A program made the position numbers and the translations under genes. Positions 1-9,189 of a DNA stretch of 64,000 bases are shown one piece after another. The notes under the pieces were generated by a model. It saw only the letters and a list, made by a program, of their open reading frames with translations, had not been told where the DNA came from and ran no database searches. How positions within the stretch are numbered: position 1 is the first letter of the stretch; the number at the start of each line of letters is the position of its first letter. Source of the stretch: Bacteroidales bacterium (GTDB lineage Bacteria; Bacteroidota; Bacteroidia; Bacteroidales; UBA932); contig JAFZRX010000005.1 of the NCBI GenBank assembly GCA_017619675.1, positions 22,095 to 86,094 on the forward strand, written 5' to 3'.

Positions 1-1700
1 CCCGGGCCGTCCCAGTTCCTGTAGCCGCCCTGAACCACAGTTCCGCGGTAGGTGTTGTACTCGCCAAGCTGATTCTGCTCGATGATGTCTCCCGCCGTTT
101 CAGGATACCACCTTCGGAGGTCGTTGAAACGGATTCCCTCAAAGCAGAACTCATACCTGCGCTCCTTCTGCAGACGCTCGAAAGTATAGCTGTCGTAAGG
201 CTGCAGGCCGGCGCGTGCGCGGATCTGGTTCATTCCGGTCACGGTGCCCTCCAGTTCGTCCAGCATGAGGAGCACGTCGGCGTAGCGGATATAGATCACG
301 TCGTTGCGCATACCGCTGGAGTTGGAGTTGGTATCGAAGTTGGGATAGCAGCGGAAGAAGGTACGGTAGATGGTTCCATCCATCTTTCCTCCTTCGAGTG
401 CGGAAACGTTGATGTACTTCTTGTTGTACAGGAAAGTCTTCTCAACCTCCTTGGTAGGGGCGCCTTCGTAGTAGTCCATCTCGGCCTTTTCGCCTGCAGG
501 CCACCATGTTCCGGCCGTGCCGTCGGAGTAAACCTGCGCGGCGTTTCCTGTTGCCAGGATGGTTCCAAAGAATCGCTTGTCGGCAAGGCCGTAGTCAGGA
601 TCCTCAGCCCAGTCCCTCGCGAATTTAGGATTGACGGAGTTCTCGTTGTAAGCGCCGCCGTAAGGGAACATTGACTTGGATACGTTGTTGGAAAGGTCAC
701 GCAGACCCTGGCGCAGGCCAAGGCAGTTTCCGTTTCCGTTCAGGTTGGCCACAAGGCTGAAATGCGCACCCCAGATGGTCTCCTTGCAGTGGTTGCCCAC
801 CCAGTGGAGTCCTTCCTTTCCGGCGTATGTGCCAAGTTCGTCCTGGGTTCCGTATGCGTAGCCGGTGGTGTAGTCATTGGTGTAGCACCAGATCTCGCGC
901 TGGTCGCTTACCAGACCAAAGCCGGAATTGTCGCGTACGTCCTTGAGGTAGTTGATGACGTCTGCCTTGGTGACGCCGGCCATGTCGCTCTTCTTGTAGA
1001 ATCCGGTGTAGAACATCCATATCCTTGCCATGAGGGCCTCTGCCGCGTATTTTGTGGCGCGTCCGACCATGCCGGCGGTCTGGGTGTAGCCGTATTCTGA
1101 AGGCATGAGGCTGATGGCCTGCTTGAGGTCGCTGGCTATGGAAGCGTATATCTCATCCACGCTTGCCTTTTCCTTGTTCACAGGCTCAGTGCTGTCAAGC
1201 AGCGGGAAAGTTCCAAAGTTCTGTGCCAGTTCCCAGTCGTACCATGCACGGAGGAAATAAAGCTGGCCAATGATGTAGTTCTTGGTCTTTGAACTGTCAA
1301 AGAGCGCGTCGTCCAGTTCAGGGATGGTCTGGAGGCCGTAGTTGGAGCGGAATACGCCCTCGTAATAAGTCTTCCATGCATCCGTGATGCTCTCCTGCCT
1401 CTGGATCAGGAACCTGTCGTATGCCTGGGCCCAGGTAGAAGATGTGGAGCCTGCTCCAAAGCAGTCGTCGCTGGCAGCGTTCGCAATGAAGATGGAGCTC
1501 TGCCATGCATAGCTCTCCTGATACATCCTGGGCAGTCTGTTATAGACGCCGGTCAGGATCTGGTCCGCGTCGGCGGCTGTCTGGGGGAAGTTGCCGGTAT
1601 CCTTCTTGTTGAAGTTGGTGGAGTCGAGGATAGAATCCATGTCGCAACCGGTAGCAACGAGCGCCAGTGCAAATGCTATATATGTAAATATCTTTTTCAT
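1..1700 (-). CDS. SusD-family glycan-binding lipoprotein (C-terminus cut by window edge)
   Basis: Reading from the ATG at 1700 leftward, the frame stays open to base 1, giving about 566 codons without a stop. The N-terminus is a lipoprotein signal with Cys19 in the lipobox ATGC, so the mature protein should be acylated and surface exposed. The middle is helix-rich as in SusD proteins, and near residue 520 there is the family's C-terminal motif (FEGIRFNDLRRW). SusD proteins are usually 500-650 residues, so little is missing. It lies 17 bases downstream of a SusC gene on the same strand, the standard pair in which SusD forms the lid on the SusC transporter. The substrate cannot be read from sequence; the neighbouring xylose genes suggest a hemicellulose oligosaccharide (inference). 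Confidence 0.93.
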   Translation of the reverse strand, partial: MKKIFTYIAFALALVATGCDMDSILDSTNFNKKDTGNFPQTAADADQILTGVYNRLPRMYQESYAWQSSIFIANAASDDCFGAGSTSSTWAQAYDRFLIQRQESITDAWKTYYEGVFRSNYGLQTIPELDDALFDSSKTKNYIIGQLYFLRAWYDWELAQNFGTFPLLDSTEPVNKEKASVDEIYASIASDLKQAISLMPSEYGYTQTAGMVGRATKYAAEALMARIWMFYTGFYKKSDMAGVTKADVINYLKDVRDNSGFGLVSDQREIWCYTNDYTTGYAYGTQDELGTYAGKEGLHWVGNHCKETIWGAHFSLVANLNGNGNCLGLRQGLRDLSNNVSKSMFPYGGAYNENSVNPKFARDWAEDPDYGLADKRFFGTILATGNAAQVYSDGTAGTWWPAGEKAEMDYYEGAPTKEVEKTFLYNKKYINVSALEGGKMDGTIYRTFFRCYPNFDTNSNSSGMRNDVIYIRYADVLLMLDELEGTVTGMNQIRARAGLQPYDSYTFERLQKERRYEFCFEGIRFNDLRRWYPETAGDIIEQNQLGEYNTYRGTVVQGGYRNWDGP

Positions 1701-1717
1701 ATTCAATTCCTCCTTAA

Positions 1718-4700
1718 TTAAAATCTGATGCTGATTCCGGCCTGGAATACCTTGGGGTTAGGATAGAAACCGCGGTCGATACCGGAAGTCCAGCTGTAGC
1801 CTGCGCCGTAGCCCACCTCCGGGTCCATACCGTCGTACTTGGTGAAAGTGATAAGGTTCTGTCCCGTGAAGAAGATCCTCAGCTGCTCGCAAGGAAGTTT
1901 CTTGAAAGCGGACTTGAGGTCGTAACCGATGGTGATGTTGCGGACTTTGAGATAGTCTGAGTCAAATACCCAGATGTCTCCCTGATAGCCCTTGCAGTAG
2001 AAGTTGTTGTGCTTTCCTGAGGAGAAGCGCGGGAAGGAATTGGTGGAGCCTTCGCCAGTCCACAGCCTCTTTACGAAGTTGTTGGCGTAGTTGTCGGTGT
2101 TCTTCCATCCGAACTCGTGATAGGTGAGGTAGCACTGCTGGCCAAAGTCGCCGGAACCGTTGATTGAAACGTCCAGGCCCTTCCAGCTGAAGCCGATGTT
2201 GAATCCCACCGTGTAATCCGGATGAGGGTTACCTATCTCCGTTACGTCGTTGTTGTCGTATACGCCGTCCACAACCTGCTCCGTCCAGATAACGTCACCC
2301 GGCTGGGTGTTCTCGTATCCGTTCATGAAGGTGTAGCCCTTGTCGCGGTATTCGTCAATCTGGGCCTGGTTCTGGAAGATACCCTCGCTGGCGATACCGG
2401 TGAAGTAGCCGATAGGCTTGCCCGGGCGCGCCTCGAAGGCGTTGTAAACGTTTACGTTGTTTGAGATCACGTTGTATCCTCCGTGGATGATTCCGTCAGC
2501 GTTGTTGATGTAGAGAACCTCATTGCGGTTGTGTGAGAGGCTGACGTTGGCGTTGTACCTGAAGTCTCCAATATGGTCGTTCCAGCCAAGGGAGATCTCG
2601 AATCCCTCGTTGCGCACGGCGCCGCCGTTGATGGTAGGAGCACCCGTTCCGTATGTCTTGAGGGCGGGGGCGTCAACCAGCCAGTCCTTGGTGTCCTTGC
2701 GGTAGAGGTCGAATCCTATGTTCATCCTGTAGTCGAAGAGGTTGGCGTCGAATCCGAGGTCTATCTGCTCGGTGGCCTCCCAGGTAAGTTCGGTGTTGGG
2801 GATGATGTCCGGATAGGCTCCGGTGGAAGTGGCGGACTGGTCGTATGTGAAGTCATATCCAGTGATGAAGGCTACGGTTCCAAGATACTGGAAAGCCTTG
2901 ATGCGGGAGTTTCCGTTGCGGCCCCAGCTTGCGCGGAGTTTCAGGAAGTCCAGCCATCCCTTGGAGAAGTCCATGAAGTCCATGTTGGAGATAACCCATC
3001 CTGCGGAGAATGAAGGGAAGTATCCGTAGCGGTGACCGCGTGCGAAGTTGGATGAACCGTCGGCACGGAGGATGGCGGTTGCCATGTAGGTCTCCTTGTA
3101 GTTCCAGTTCAGACGTCCGAACAGCGAGAACAGGTTGTTGTATGGTGTCTGGTTGGATCCGCTAACAGATAACATGCTGGAGTTGATGTCGCTGTCGCAG
3201 TTGCTGATGGTGGCGGATTCCCAGGTTCCGAACAGGGTCTGCTGGCGGGTGGTGGAGAGGGAAGTGCCCCATGCGGTTCCTTCAATTGACTGTCCTACCA
3301 GGGCGTCAAAGTGGTGCTGGCCAAAGTTGTGGCTGTACTGCAGGGTGTTCTCCCATGTCCAGCTCTGGCTGAGGCTCATTGACTGGGTGATGTCGTCATA
3401 CTCGTTGAAACTGTTTCCGGCAAGCTGGTAGGTAGGGGTGTACTCCCTGCTTGCTCCCGTTCCCAGACGATAGCCGAGCTGTGTCTTGAAAGTCCAGTCC
3501 TGCAGCGGGGTGAATGTAAGGAATGCGTTGGCCTGGATGCTGTAGTTGCTTCCCTGGTACTTTGAATAGGTGTTGGACTCCAGGGGGTTGGTGATGTTCT
3601 CTTCCTGGTACCATCCGTCACGGATCTGGTCCTCATAGGTGTAGAGGGTTCCGTCTGTGTCGTATGCAGGGAGGAGAGGGTCGTACTGCATCAGGGAGCG
3701 AAGTTCCGTGCTGTAGTTGTGGTTGAAGTATTGGCTGATTACCAGGTTCTCGCCAAAGGTGAGGATGTCGCGGCCGGAGCTCGCCTTCCACAGTGAAATG
3801 TCGCTGTTGATGCGGAAGGTGTTCCTCTTGTAGTAATACTTGCCCTTTGGATATCCGAACGATGACTCGGAGTATGAGTTTGAGTAACCCATTGAGAAAC
3901 GGATCAGGTCAGAGCCACCGGTGATTCCTACGGAAGTTCCGTACATTGGAGCGTTCTGGTTGATCATTTCCTTGACCCAGTTGGTTCCGTCCCAGGTTCC
4001 GTTCTGGATCTGGGCCCACTGTACGGGCATTACGTTGGGGTAGTCGTAGTAATGCTCGCCCGGCTGGATGGCGCCTTCGTCAAGCATGGCGCGGTCTACC
4101 AGGTCTATGTACTCCTTGGCTCCCACGGTGGAAACGCCGTTCATGTTGGGGCGCTGGATAGCGTAGTATGAGTCGAAGGTTACAGTAACCTTGTCCCTCT
4201 TTCCCTGGCGGGTGGTTACGAAGATTACTCCCGCGGCGGCACGGGCTCCGTAGATGGCGGCCGATGCGGCGTCCTTAAGGATGCTGATGGACTCGATATC
4301 GGAGGAGTTGAGGTGCTCGATGGATCCGCCGGCAATGCCGTCGATAACGTACAGAGGGGTTGAGTCTCCGGTGGTGTTCAGACCGCGGATGGTGATCTTG
4401 GGGCTGCCCCAGGACATACCGCTGGTACGTGTGATGCTTACGCCAGGGGTGGTGCTGTAGAGTGAAGTCAGGACGTTGGTCGTGCTCTGTTTCTGGATTT
4501 CATCGCTGTTCACGGTCACCACAGATCCGGTCACCAGACCTTTCTTCTGCGTACCGTAACCCACAACGACGGCTTCTTCCAGGGCCTCGTTGTCCTCCGA
4601 AAGCGTAATTGTCATCGGATTCCCGCTGGTAACTACTACCGACTGGGTTGAATAACCGATTGAAGAGAATTCAAGGGTAGAACCTGGGGCTACCTGAATG

Positions 4701-4903
4701 GAGAAGTTACCGTCAAGATCGGTAACTGTACCGGCGGTGGTGCCCTTGACAAGGACTCCGACGCCGATCAGCGGATCTCCGTTTGCGTCTATGACCTTTC
4801 CGTTAGCGGTAACGGTCTGGGCGAAAGCGTGAGATCCGAATGCCGTCAAGGCAATCAAAACTGCCAAAAGAGCCCTCAGCAGGCTCGCTTTCGATAGATT
4901 CAT
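1718..4903 (-). CDS. SusC-family TonB-dependent outer-membrane transporter
   Basis: A 1061-residue protein with a signal peptide ending near AFAQ (about residue 29), then a carboxypeptidase-D-like beta-sandwich domain (about 33-110, containing GTVTDLDGNFSI), a TonB-box-like VVVGYG segment, a plug domain with GLNTTGDSTPLYVIDGI, and a long beta-barrel ending in an aromatic residue (SIRF). Length and order match SusC/RagA proteins, which import oligosaccharides with energy from TonB. The SusD partner follows directly. A 312-base gap precedes it; on the minus strand I found no clean TAnnTTTG promoter there, only a weak TA-N3-TTTG variant near 5092-5100. No sigma/anti-sigma pair or hybrid two-component regulator is visible beside it. 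Confidence 0.96.
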   Translation of the reverse strand: MNLSKASLLRALLAVLIALTAFGSHAFAQTVTANGKVIDANGDPLIGVGVLVKGTTAGTVTDLDGNFSIQVAPGSTLEFSSIGYSTQSVVVTSGNPMTITLSEDNEALEEAVVVGYGTQKKGLVTGSVVTVNSDEIQKQSTTNVLTSLYSTTPGVSITRTSGMSWGSPKITIRGLNTTGDSTPLYVIDGIAGGSIEHLNSSDIESISILKDAASAAIYGARAAAGVIFVTTRQGKRDKVTVTFDSYYAIQRPNMNGVSTVGAKEYIDLVDRAMLDEGAIQPGEHYYDYPNVMPVQWAQIQNGTWDGTNWVKEMINQNAPMYGTSVGITGGSDLIRFSMGYSNSYSESSFGYPKGKYYYKRNTFRINSDISLWKASSGRDILTFGENLVISQYFNHNYSTELRSLMQYDPLLPAYDTDGTLYTYEDQIRDGWYQEENITNPLESNTYSKYQGSNYSIQANAFLTFTPLQDWTFKTQLGYRLGTGASREYTPTYQLAGNSFNEYDDITQSMSLSQSWTWENTLQYSHNFGQHHFDALVGQSIEGTAWGTSLSTTRQQTLFGTWESATISNCDSDINSSMLSVSGSNQTPYNNLFSLFGRLNWNYKETYMATAILRADGSSNFARGHRYGYFPSFSAGWVISNMDFMDFSKGWLDFLKLRASWGRNGNSRIKAFQYLGTVAFITGYDFTYDQSATSTGAYPDIIPNTELTWEATEQIDLGFDANLFDYRMNIGFDLYRKDTKDWLVDAPALKTYGTGAPTINGGAVRNEGFEISLGWNDHIGDFRYNANVSLSHNRNEVLYINNADGIIHGGYNVISNNVNVYNAFEARPGKPIGYFTGIASEGIFQNQAQIDEYRDKGYTFMNGYENTQPGDVIWTEQVVDGVYDNNDVTEIGNPHPDYTVGFNIGFSWKGLDVSINGSGDFGQQCYLTYHEFGWKNTDNYANNFVKRLWTGEGSTNSFPRFSSGKHNNFYCKGYQGDIWVFDSDYLKVRNITIGYDLKSAFKKLPCEQLRIFFTGQNLITFTKYDGMDPEVGYGAGYSWTSGIDRGFYPNPKVFQAGISIRF

Positions 4904-5081
4904 AGGATTTTTTAAGGTTAGTTGAATTAATGTTTATGATTAAAAGTTAAAATGTGGTCAGTTGATATAATTCTATTAGTAAAGATAAGATTTTTCTGTG
5001 TATTGTACTATCTTGATGTGTCTTTTTTTTGCGCCTGACATCATACAATTTGAAAATTATTAAAAAAATCAACACGAAAAA

Positions 5082-5112
5082 TTTGGCAAAACAAAGATTA
5101 TTGCTATATTTG
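5082..5112 (+). promoter_or_regulatory. Bacteroidetes-type promoter for the 5216 lipoprotein gene
   Basis: TTTG at 5082-5085 and TATATTTG at 5105-5112 are separated by 19 bp, matching the Bacteroidetes -33/-7 consensus. Transcription would start near 5119 and leave a leader of about 97 nt that contains the hairpin at 5152-5181. The rest of the 4904-5081 gap is AT-rich, with no other feature I can support. Confidence 0.7.
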
Positions 5113-5151
5113 TCCTTGAAGTTTTTCATAGTTTAAGTTTAGGTTAAGTAG

Positions 5152-5181
5152 CGAGGCAGCCGCAGAGATGCGGCTACCTCG
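5152..5181 (+). promoter_or_regulatory. 5'-leader hairpin with GNRA tetraloop
   Basis: Arms 5152-5164 and 5169-5181 pair over 13 positions with one mismatch and enclose the loop GAGA, a GNRA tetraloop. It lies midway between the predicted transcription start and the ATG at 5216. No strong U-run follows, so it does not look like an intrinsic terminator. It could stabilise the mRNA or be a protein or RNA target. Confidence 0.55.
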
Positions 5182-5215
5182 TGAAATTTTAATGAAACCC
5201 TAACTCTTAAACTAT

Positions 5216-6268
5216 ATGAAAAACATCTTTGTCATGGCGGCCGCGGCCGCCCTTCTCACTGCGTGCGATTACTTTTTCCCCGTAGAAAACGGGGAACTTT
5301 CCATCTCCTTCTCAAAAGAGGGCTATCTGGCCACAAAATCTTCAAGAACAATCCCTGACACAAACAGTTTCATCCTCTCAGTGGTTTCCGCAAAGGGGAG
5401 CGTGCTGTATGACGGCGCATACGGCGCCGCGCCGCAGCCCATACAGGCGGCTCCCGGCTCTTATACGGTAAAGGTGGTTTCAGAACGATCTTCCGGTCCG
5501 GCGTTTGAAATGCCCTTGTACGGAGATGAGCAGATTGTGGGAGTCGAGACTGGAGGCCTGTCAAATGTAAACTTGTTCTGCACGCAATTGAACTGCGGCA
5601 TTAAACTGAACTATGACTACACTTTCCTTCAGAGGTATCCGGGGGCGGGCGTCCTGATCACCTCCGCGGAAGGCTCCCTTGCCTATCCGGCGGGGGAGAC
5701 CCGCACGGCTTATTTCCAGCCCGGCATAGTGAACCTTCAGCTGAAACAGGGCGATGCGCTTTCGCCGCTCATGACCAGGAGCCTGAAGGCGAGGGAGAAT
5801 CTCATCCTGAATATTTCCTCCGCACAGAACCAGGGGCTTACCATCCAGGTGGACACCTCCTGCACCTGGATCAATGAGGAATATATCATTGGAGGACAGA
5901 ACGATGATCCGGGAACGGAGCCGGACAACGCCATGGGCGTATGGGACGCAAGGCAGAACGTGGGGGCCAGGGAAGTGTGGGTTTACGGATACATCGCCGG
6001 GGGAGACCTGTCGTCTTCCAAGGCAAAATATGAAGGGCCCTTCACGTCAAAGACAAACCTGCTCCTGAGTCCGAAATATCCTGTAAGCAGCAGGGAAGGA
6101 TGTGTCTCCGTACAGCTCCAGCAGGGGGATACCAGGGACGCCCTGAACCTGGTTGACAACCCGCAACTGCTTGGAAGACAGGTATTTCTGAAAGGTAATA
6201 TAGTGGCTTCATATTACGGTCTGCCGGGCATTCAGGCCATTACTGAATTTGTGCTGTCACTCCCTTGA
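5216..6268 (+). CDS. Surface lipoprotein, DUF4493-like N-terminus and DUF6359-like C-terminus
   Basis: A 350-residue protein with a very short lipoprotein signal (lipobox LTAC, Cys17). Residues about 25-210 resemble the DUF4493 lipoprotein domain, with beta-rich repeats and the opening ENGELSISF. Residues about 245-345 (VWVYGYIAGGDL, NLLLSP, LKGNIVASYYG) resemble DUF6359, an OB-fold-like domain often found at the end of Bacteroidales surface proteins. Domain names rest on my recognition of sequence style, not on a search. It has its own promoter and sits divergently from the SusC/SusD pair and just upstream of xylulokinase, so a role in glycan binding at the cell surface is plausible but unproven. 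The xylB -33 element overlaps its stop codon. Confidence 0.75.
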   Translation: MKNIFVMAAAAALLTACDYFFPVENGELSISFSKEGYLATKSSRTIPDTNSFILSVVSAKGSVLYDGAYGAAPQPIQAAPGSYTVKVVSERSSGPAFEMPLYGDEQIVGVETGGLSNVNLFCTQLNCGIKLNYDYTFLQRYPGAGVLITSAEGSLAYPAGETRTAYFQPGIVNLQLKQGDALSPLMTRSLKARENLILNISSAQNQGLTIQVDTSCTWINEEYIIGGQNDDPGTEPDNAMGVWDARQNVGAREVWVYGYIAGGDLSSSKAKYEGPFTSKTNLLLSPKYPVSSREGCVSVQLQQGDTRDALNLVDNPQLLGRQVFLKGNIVASYYGLPGIQAITEFVLSLP

Positions 6269-6294
6269 TAAATGATTTTTTTTAGATATCTTTG
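6265..6294 (+). promoter_or_regulatory. Promoter of xylB-xylA
   Basis: TTG at 6265-6267 and TATCTTTG at 6287-6294 are 19 bp apart, a full Bacteroidetes promoter. The -33 element overlaps the stop codon of the preceding lipoprotein gene. The expected start is near 6301, about 19 nt before the xylB ATG. The sugar kinase and isomerase can therefore be transcribed separately from the lipoprotein gene. Confidence 0.75.
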
Positions 6295-6319
6295 TCAAGA
6301 TTAACCAATAAGTAATAAC

Positions 6320-7795
6320 ATGTATTCTTTAGGTATTGATATAGGCTCTTCATCCATAAAGGTTTCTTTACTGGATATTGAAAAAGGCGTATGCCTTGCG
6401 TCATCTACTAACCCAACGGCAGAAATGAAGATATCTTCCCCGGTAAAAGGCTGGGCGGAGCAGGATCCAATGCTCTGGTGGAAGTATATCTGCGACGGTG
6501 TTCAGGATATCGGACTGCAGTATGACCTCAAGCAGGTTTCTTGTATAGGTATCACATATCAGATGCACGGACTCGTCGCGGTGGACAAGGACATCCATCC
6601 TGTCCGCGACGCCATTATCTGGTGTGACTCCCGCGCCGTGGCTATAGGTGAGGAGGCCCTCGAGGCCATCGGTCATGAAAAGTGCGTTACACATCTGCTC
6701 AACTCTCCGGGCAACTTCACGGCTTCCAAGCTCGCCTGGGTGAAGCGCAACGAGCCGGAGGTATATGAGAAGATCTACCGCTTCATGCTCCCTGGAGACT
6801 ACATCAACTATCTCCTTACAGGAAACGTGTCCACAACGGAGACAGGCCTTTCAGAGCAGATTCTCTGGGACTTCAAGCAGAACGCCAGGGCTGACTTCGT
6901 GGCCGATTACTACGGAATTGACACGGCAATGATCCCTGACATAGCCCCTTCAATAGGCATATCAGGAAGGACAACGGCCAAGATAGAGGCCCTTCTGGGA
7001 ATTCCTCAGGGAACCCCTGTCGCATACCGCGCAGGAGACCAGCCAAACAACGCATTCTCACTTGACGTACTCAACCCCGGTGAGGTTGCGGCTACCGGCG
7101 GTACCAGCGGAGTTGTATACGCCGTTACTGACAAGCGTCTCCCTGACCCTCAGTTTCGCGTAAACAGTTTCCTTCACGTTAACCACACTGCAAAGCAGAA
7201 CCGTTACGGAGTTCTCCTTTGCATCAACGGAACCGGAATCCTCAATTCATGGGTAAGGCGCAACATCGCCCCGGATATGACATATAGCCAGATGAACATC
7301 ATCGCTGACAGCATCCCTGTAGGATCTGACGGCCTTCTCATGCTCCCGTTCGGAAACGGAGCGGAGAGAGTCCTGGGCAACCGCCAGGTTGGCGCCGGCA
7401 TCGCCGGAATTGACCTCGTACGCCACTCTTCGGCACATATCATCAGGGCCGCCCAGGAAGGCATCGCATTCTCCTTCCGTTACGGCCTTGACGTAATCAA
7501 GGAACTCGGCATGGCAACAAAGGTTATCCACGCCGGAAAGGCAAACCTGTTCCTGAGCCCTATATTCCGCCGTACCCTTGCCACCCTCTGTGACTCCACC
7601 ATCGAGATCCTCAGCACTGACGGAGCCCTTGGAGCAGCCCGCGGAGCGGCTCTCGGATGCGGATTCTACAAAGATTCCAAAGAGGCTTTCGCAAACCTTC
7701 AGAAGGAAGGCGAGGTCACCCCTGTGGCAGAGTGGAAGGAACCTCTCGAGGAGGCTTATGGAAGATGGAAAGAATATCTTAACAAATCACTTTAA
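6320..7795 (+). CDS. xylB: Xylulokinase (FGGY family)
   Basis: Phosphorylates D-xylulose with ATP to D-xylulose 5-phosphate, which feeds the pentose phosphate pathway in the cytoplasm. The 491-residue protein opens with the FGGY phosphate-binding loop (SLGIDIGSSSIKVSLLD) and has the substrate motif GITYQMHGLVAVD near residue 75. It has the catalytic-Asp region AGDQPNNAF near residue 240 and an ATP-site GGTSG shortly after it. The C-terminal half has GALGAARGAALGCGF. Length is normal for xylulokinase. It is 16 bases upstream of xylose isomerase, which makes xylulose the natural substrate. Ribulokinase is unlikely because no araA or araD is nearby. Confidence 0.95.
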   Translation: MYSLGIDIGSSSIKVSLLDIEKGVCLASSTNPTAEMKISSPVKGWAEQDPMLWWKYICDGVQDIGLQYDLKQVSCIGITYQMHGLVAVDKDIHPVRDAIIWCDSRAVAIGEEALEAIGHEKCVTHLLNSPGNFTASKLAWVKRNEPEVYEKIYRFMLPGDYINYLLTGNVSTTETGLSEQILWDFKQNARADFVADYYGIDTAMIPDIAPSIGISGRTTAKIEALLGIPQGTPVAYRAGDQPNNAFSLDVLNPGEVAATGGTSGVVYAVTDKRLPDPQFRVNSFLHVNHTAKQNRYGVLLCINGTGILNSWVRRNIAPDMTYSQMNIIADSIPVGSDGLLMLPFGNGAERVLGNRQVGAGIAGIDLVRHSSAHIIRAAQEGIAFSFRYGLDVIKELGMATKVIHAGKANLFLSPIFRRTLATLCDSTIEILSTDGALGAARGAALGCGFYKDSKEAFANLQKEGEVTPVAEWKEPLEEAYGRWKEYLNKSL

Positions 7796-7811
7796 TAATT
7801 AATTATCATTT

Positions 7812-9125
7812 ATGGCTAACAAAGAATATTTCCCGACCGTAGGGAAAATCCCTTTCGAGGGTAAGGGTTCAAAGAACCCCATGGCATTCCATTACTATGA
7901 TCCTGAGAAGGTCGTAGCAGGCAAGAAGATGAAGGACTGGCTCAAGTTCGCAATGGCTTGGTGGCACACACTGTGCGCTGAGGGAAGCGATCAGTTCGGT
8001 CCTGGAACCAAGACATTCCCTTGGAACGGCGATCCTGACCCGGTTCAGGCCGCAAAGAACAAGGTTGACGCCGGCTTCGAGCTCATGCAGAAACTCGGAA
8101 TCAACTTCTACTGCTTCCACGATGTAGACCTCGTAGCAGAGGCTGACACAATCGAGGAGTATGAGAAGAACCTCAAGGAGGTTGTCGCTTACCTTAAGAA
8201 GAAACAGGAAGAGACCGGAATCAAGCTCCTCTGGGGCACAGCAAACGTATTCGGACACAAGCGTTACATGAACGGCGCTTCCACAAACCCTGACTTTGAC
8301 GTTGCAGCACGCGCAATGGTTCAGATCAAGAACGCCATTGACGCTACAATCGAACTGGGCGGACAGTGCTATGTATTCTGGGGCGGCCGCGAGGGCTACA
8401 TGAGCCTCCTGAACACTGACATGAAGCGTGAGAAAGAACACATGGCCACAATGCTCAAGATGGCCCGTGACTATGCACGCGGAAAGGGATTCAAGGGCAC
8501 ATTCCTCATCGAGCCTAAGCCGATGGAGCCTTCAAAGCACCAGTATGACGTCGATTCAGAGACCGTTATCGGATTCCTCCGCGCCAACGGACTTGACAAG
8601 GACTTCAAGATCAACATCGAGGTTAACCACGCTACACTCGCAGGCCACACCTTCGAGCACGAGCTCCAGGCTGCATCTGACGCAGGCCTCCTCGGAAGCA
8701 TCGACGCAAACCGCGGTGACTATCAGAACGGATGGGATACCGACCAGTTCCCTATCGACCTGTTCGAGCTCGTTCAGGCTATGATGGTCATCATCCGCAA
8801 CGGCGGCCTCGTTGGTGGAAGCAACTTCGACGCTAAGACCCGTCGTAACTCTACTGACCTTGAGGACATCGTTCTCGCACATGTTTCCGGAATGGACGTA
8901 ATGGCACGCGCACTTGAGATCGCAGCTGACGTTCTTGAAAACTCTCCTATCGAGGCAATGCGCAAGGAGCGTTACGCTTCTTACGACGCTGGAGTAGGTA
9001 AGGACTTCGAGGATGGCAAGCTCACCCTTGAGGATGCAGTTGCATACGCAAAGAAGGTAGGCGAGCCCAAGCAGACCTCCGGCAAGCAGGAGCTCTACGA
9101 GAGCATCATCAACCTGTACATCTAG
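7812..9125 (+). CDS. xylA: Xylose isomerase
   Basis: Interconverts D-xylose and D-xylulose using two divalent metal ions. The 437-residue length fits class II xylose isomerases. Signature segments are present in order: FHDVDL (catalytic His) near residue 100, FWGGREGY near 195, the metal ligand Glu in [14 protein letters not shown] near 235, and [12 protein letters not shown]-type and GSIDANRGD segments between 270 and 305. It is the second gene of the xylB-xylA unit and is followed by a clear hairpin terminator. Codon use is strongly biased, as expected for an abundant enzyme. Confidence 0.97.
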   Translation: MANKEYFPTVGKIPFEGKGSKNPMAFHYYDPEKVVAGKKMKDWLKFAMAWWHTLCAEGSDQFGPGTKTFPWNGDPDPVQAAKNKVDAGFELMQKLGINFYCFHDVDLVAEADTIEEYEKNLKEVVAYLKKKQEETGIKLLWGTANVFGHKRYMNGASTNPDFDVAARAMVQIKNAIDATIELGGQCYVFWGGREGYMSLLNTDMKREKEHMATMLKMARDYARGKGFKGTFLIEPKPMEPSKHQYDVDSETVIGFLRANGLDKDFKINIEVNHATLAGHTFEHELQAASDAGLLGSIDANRGDYQNGWDTDQFPIDLFELVQAMMVIIRNGGLVGGSNFDAKTRRNSTDLEDIVLAHVSGMDVMARALEIAADVLENSPIEAMRKERYASYDAGVGKDFEDGKLTLEDAVAYAKKVGEPKQTSGKQELYESIINLYI

Positions 9126-9147
9126 TACTTTGATAATCAAAATAAAA

Positions 9148-9175
9148 GAGGCGACCGAAAGGCCGCCTCTTTTTT
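9148..9175. terminator. Bidirectional intrinsic terminator between xylA and susD
   Basis: Stem 9148-9156 pairs with 9161-9169 (one mismatch) around a GAAA tetraloop. An A-run lies on the left and a T-run (9170-9175) on the right, so the hairpin works in both directions. It sits between the convergent xylA and SusD genes. Confidence 0.85.
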
Positions 9176-9189
9176 GTGTTTGCTGTTTC

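Noticed and set aside
5092-5100. Minus-strand promoter for the first susC
   Set aside because: The box has three rather than two bases between TA and TTTG and no convincing -33 partner, so it was not listed.
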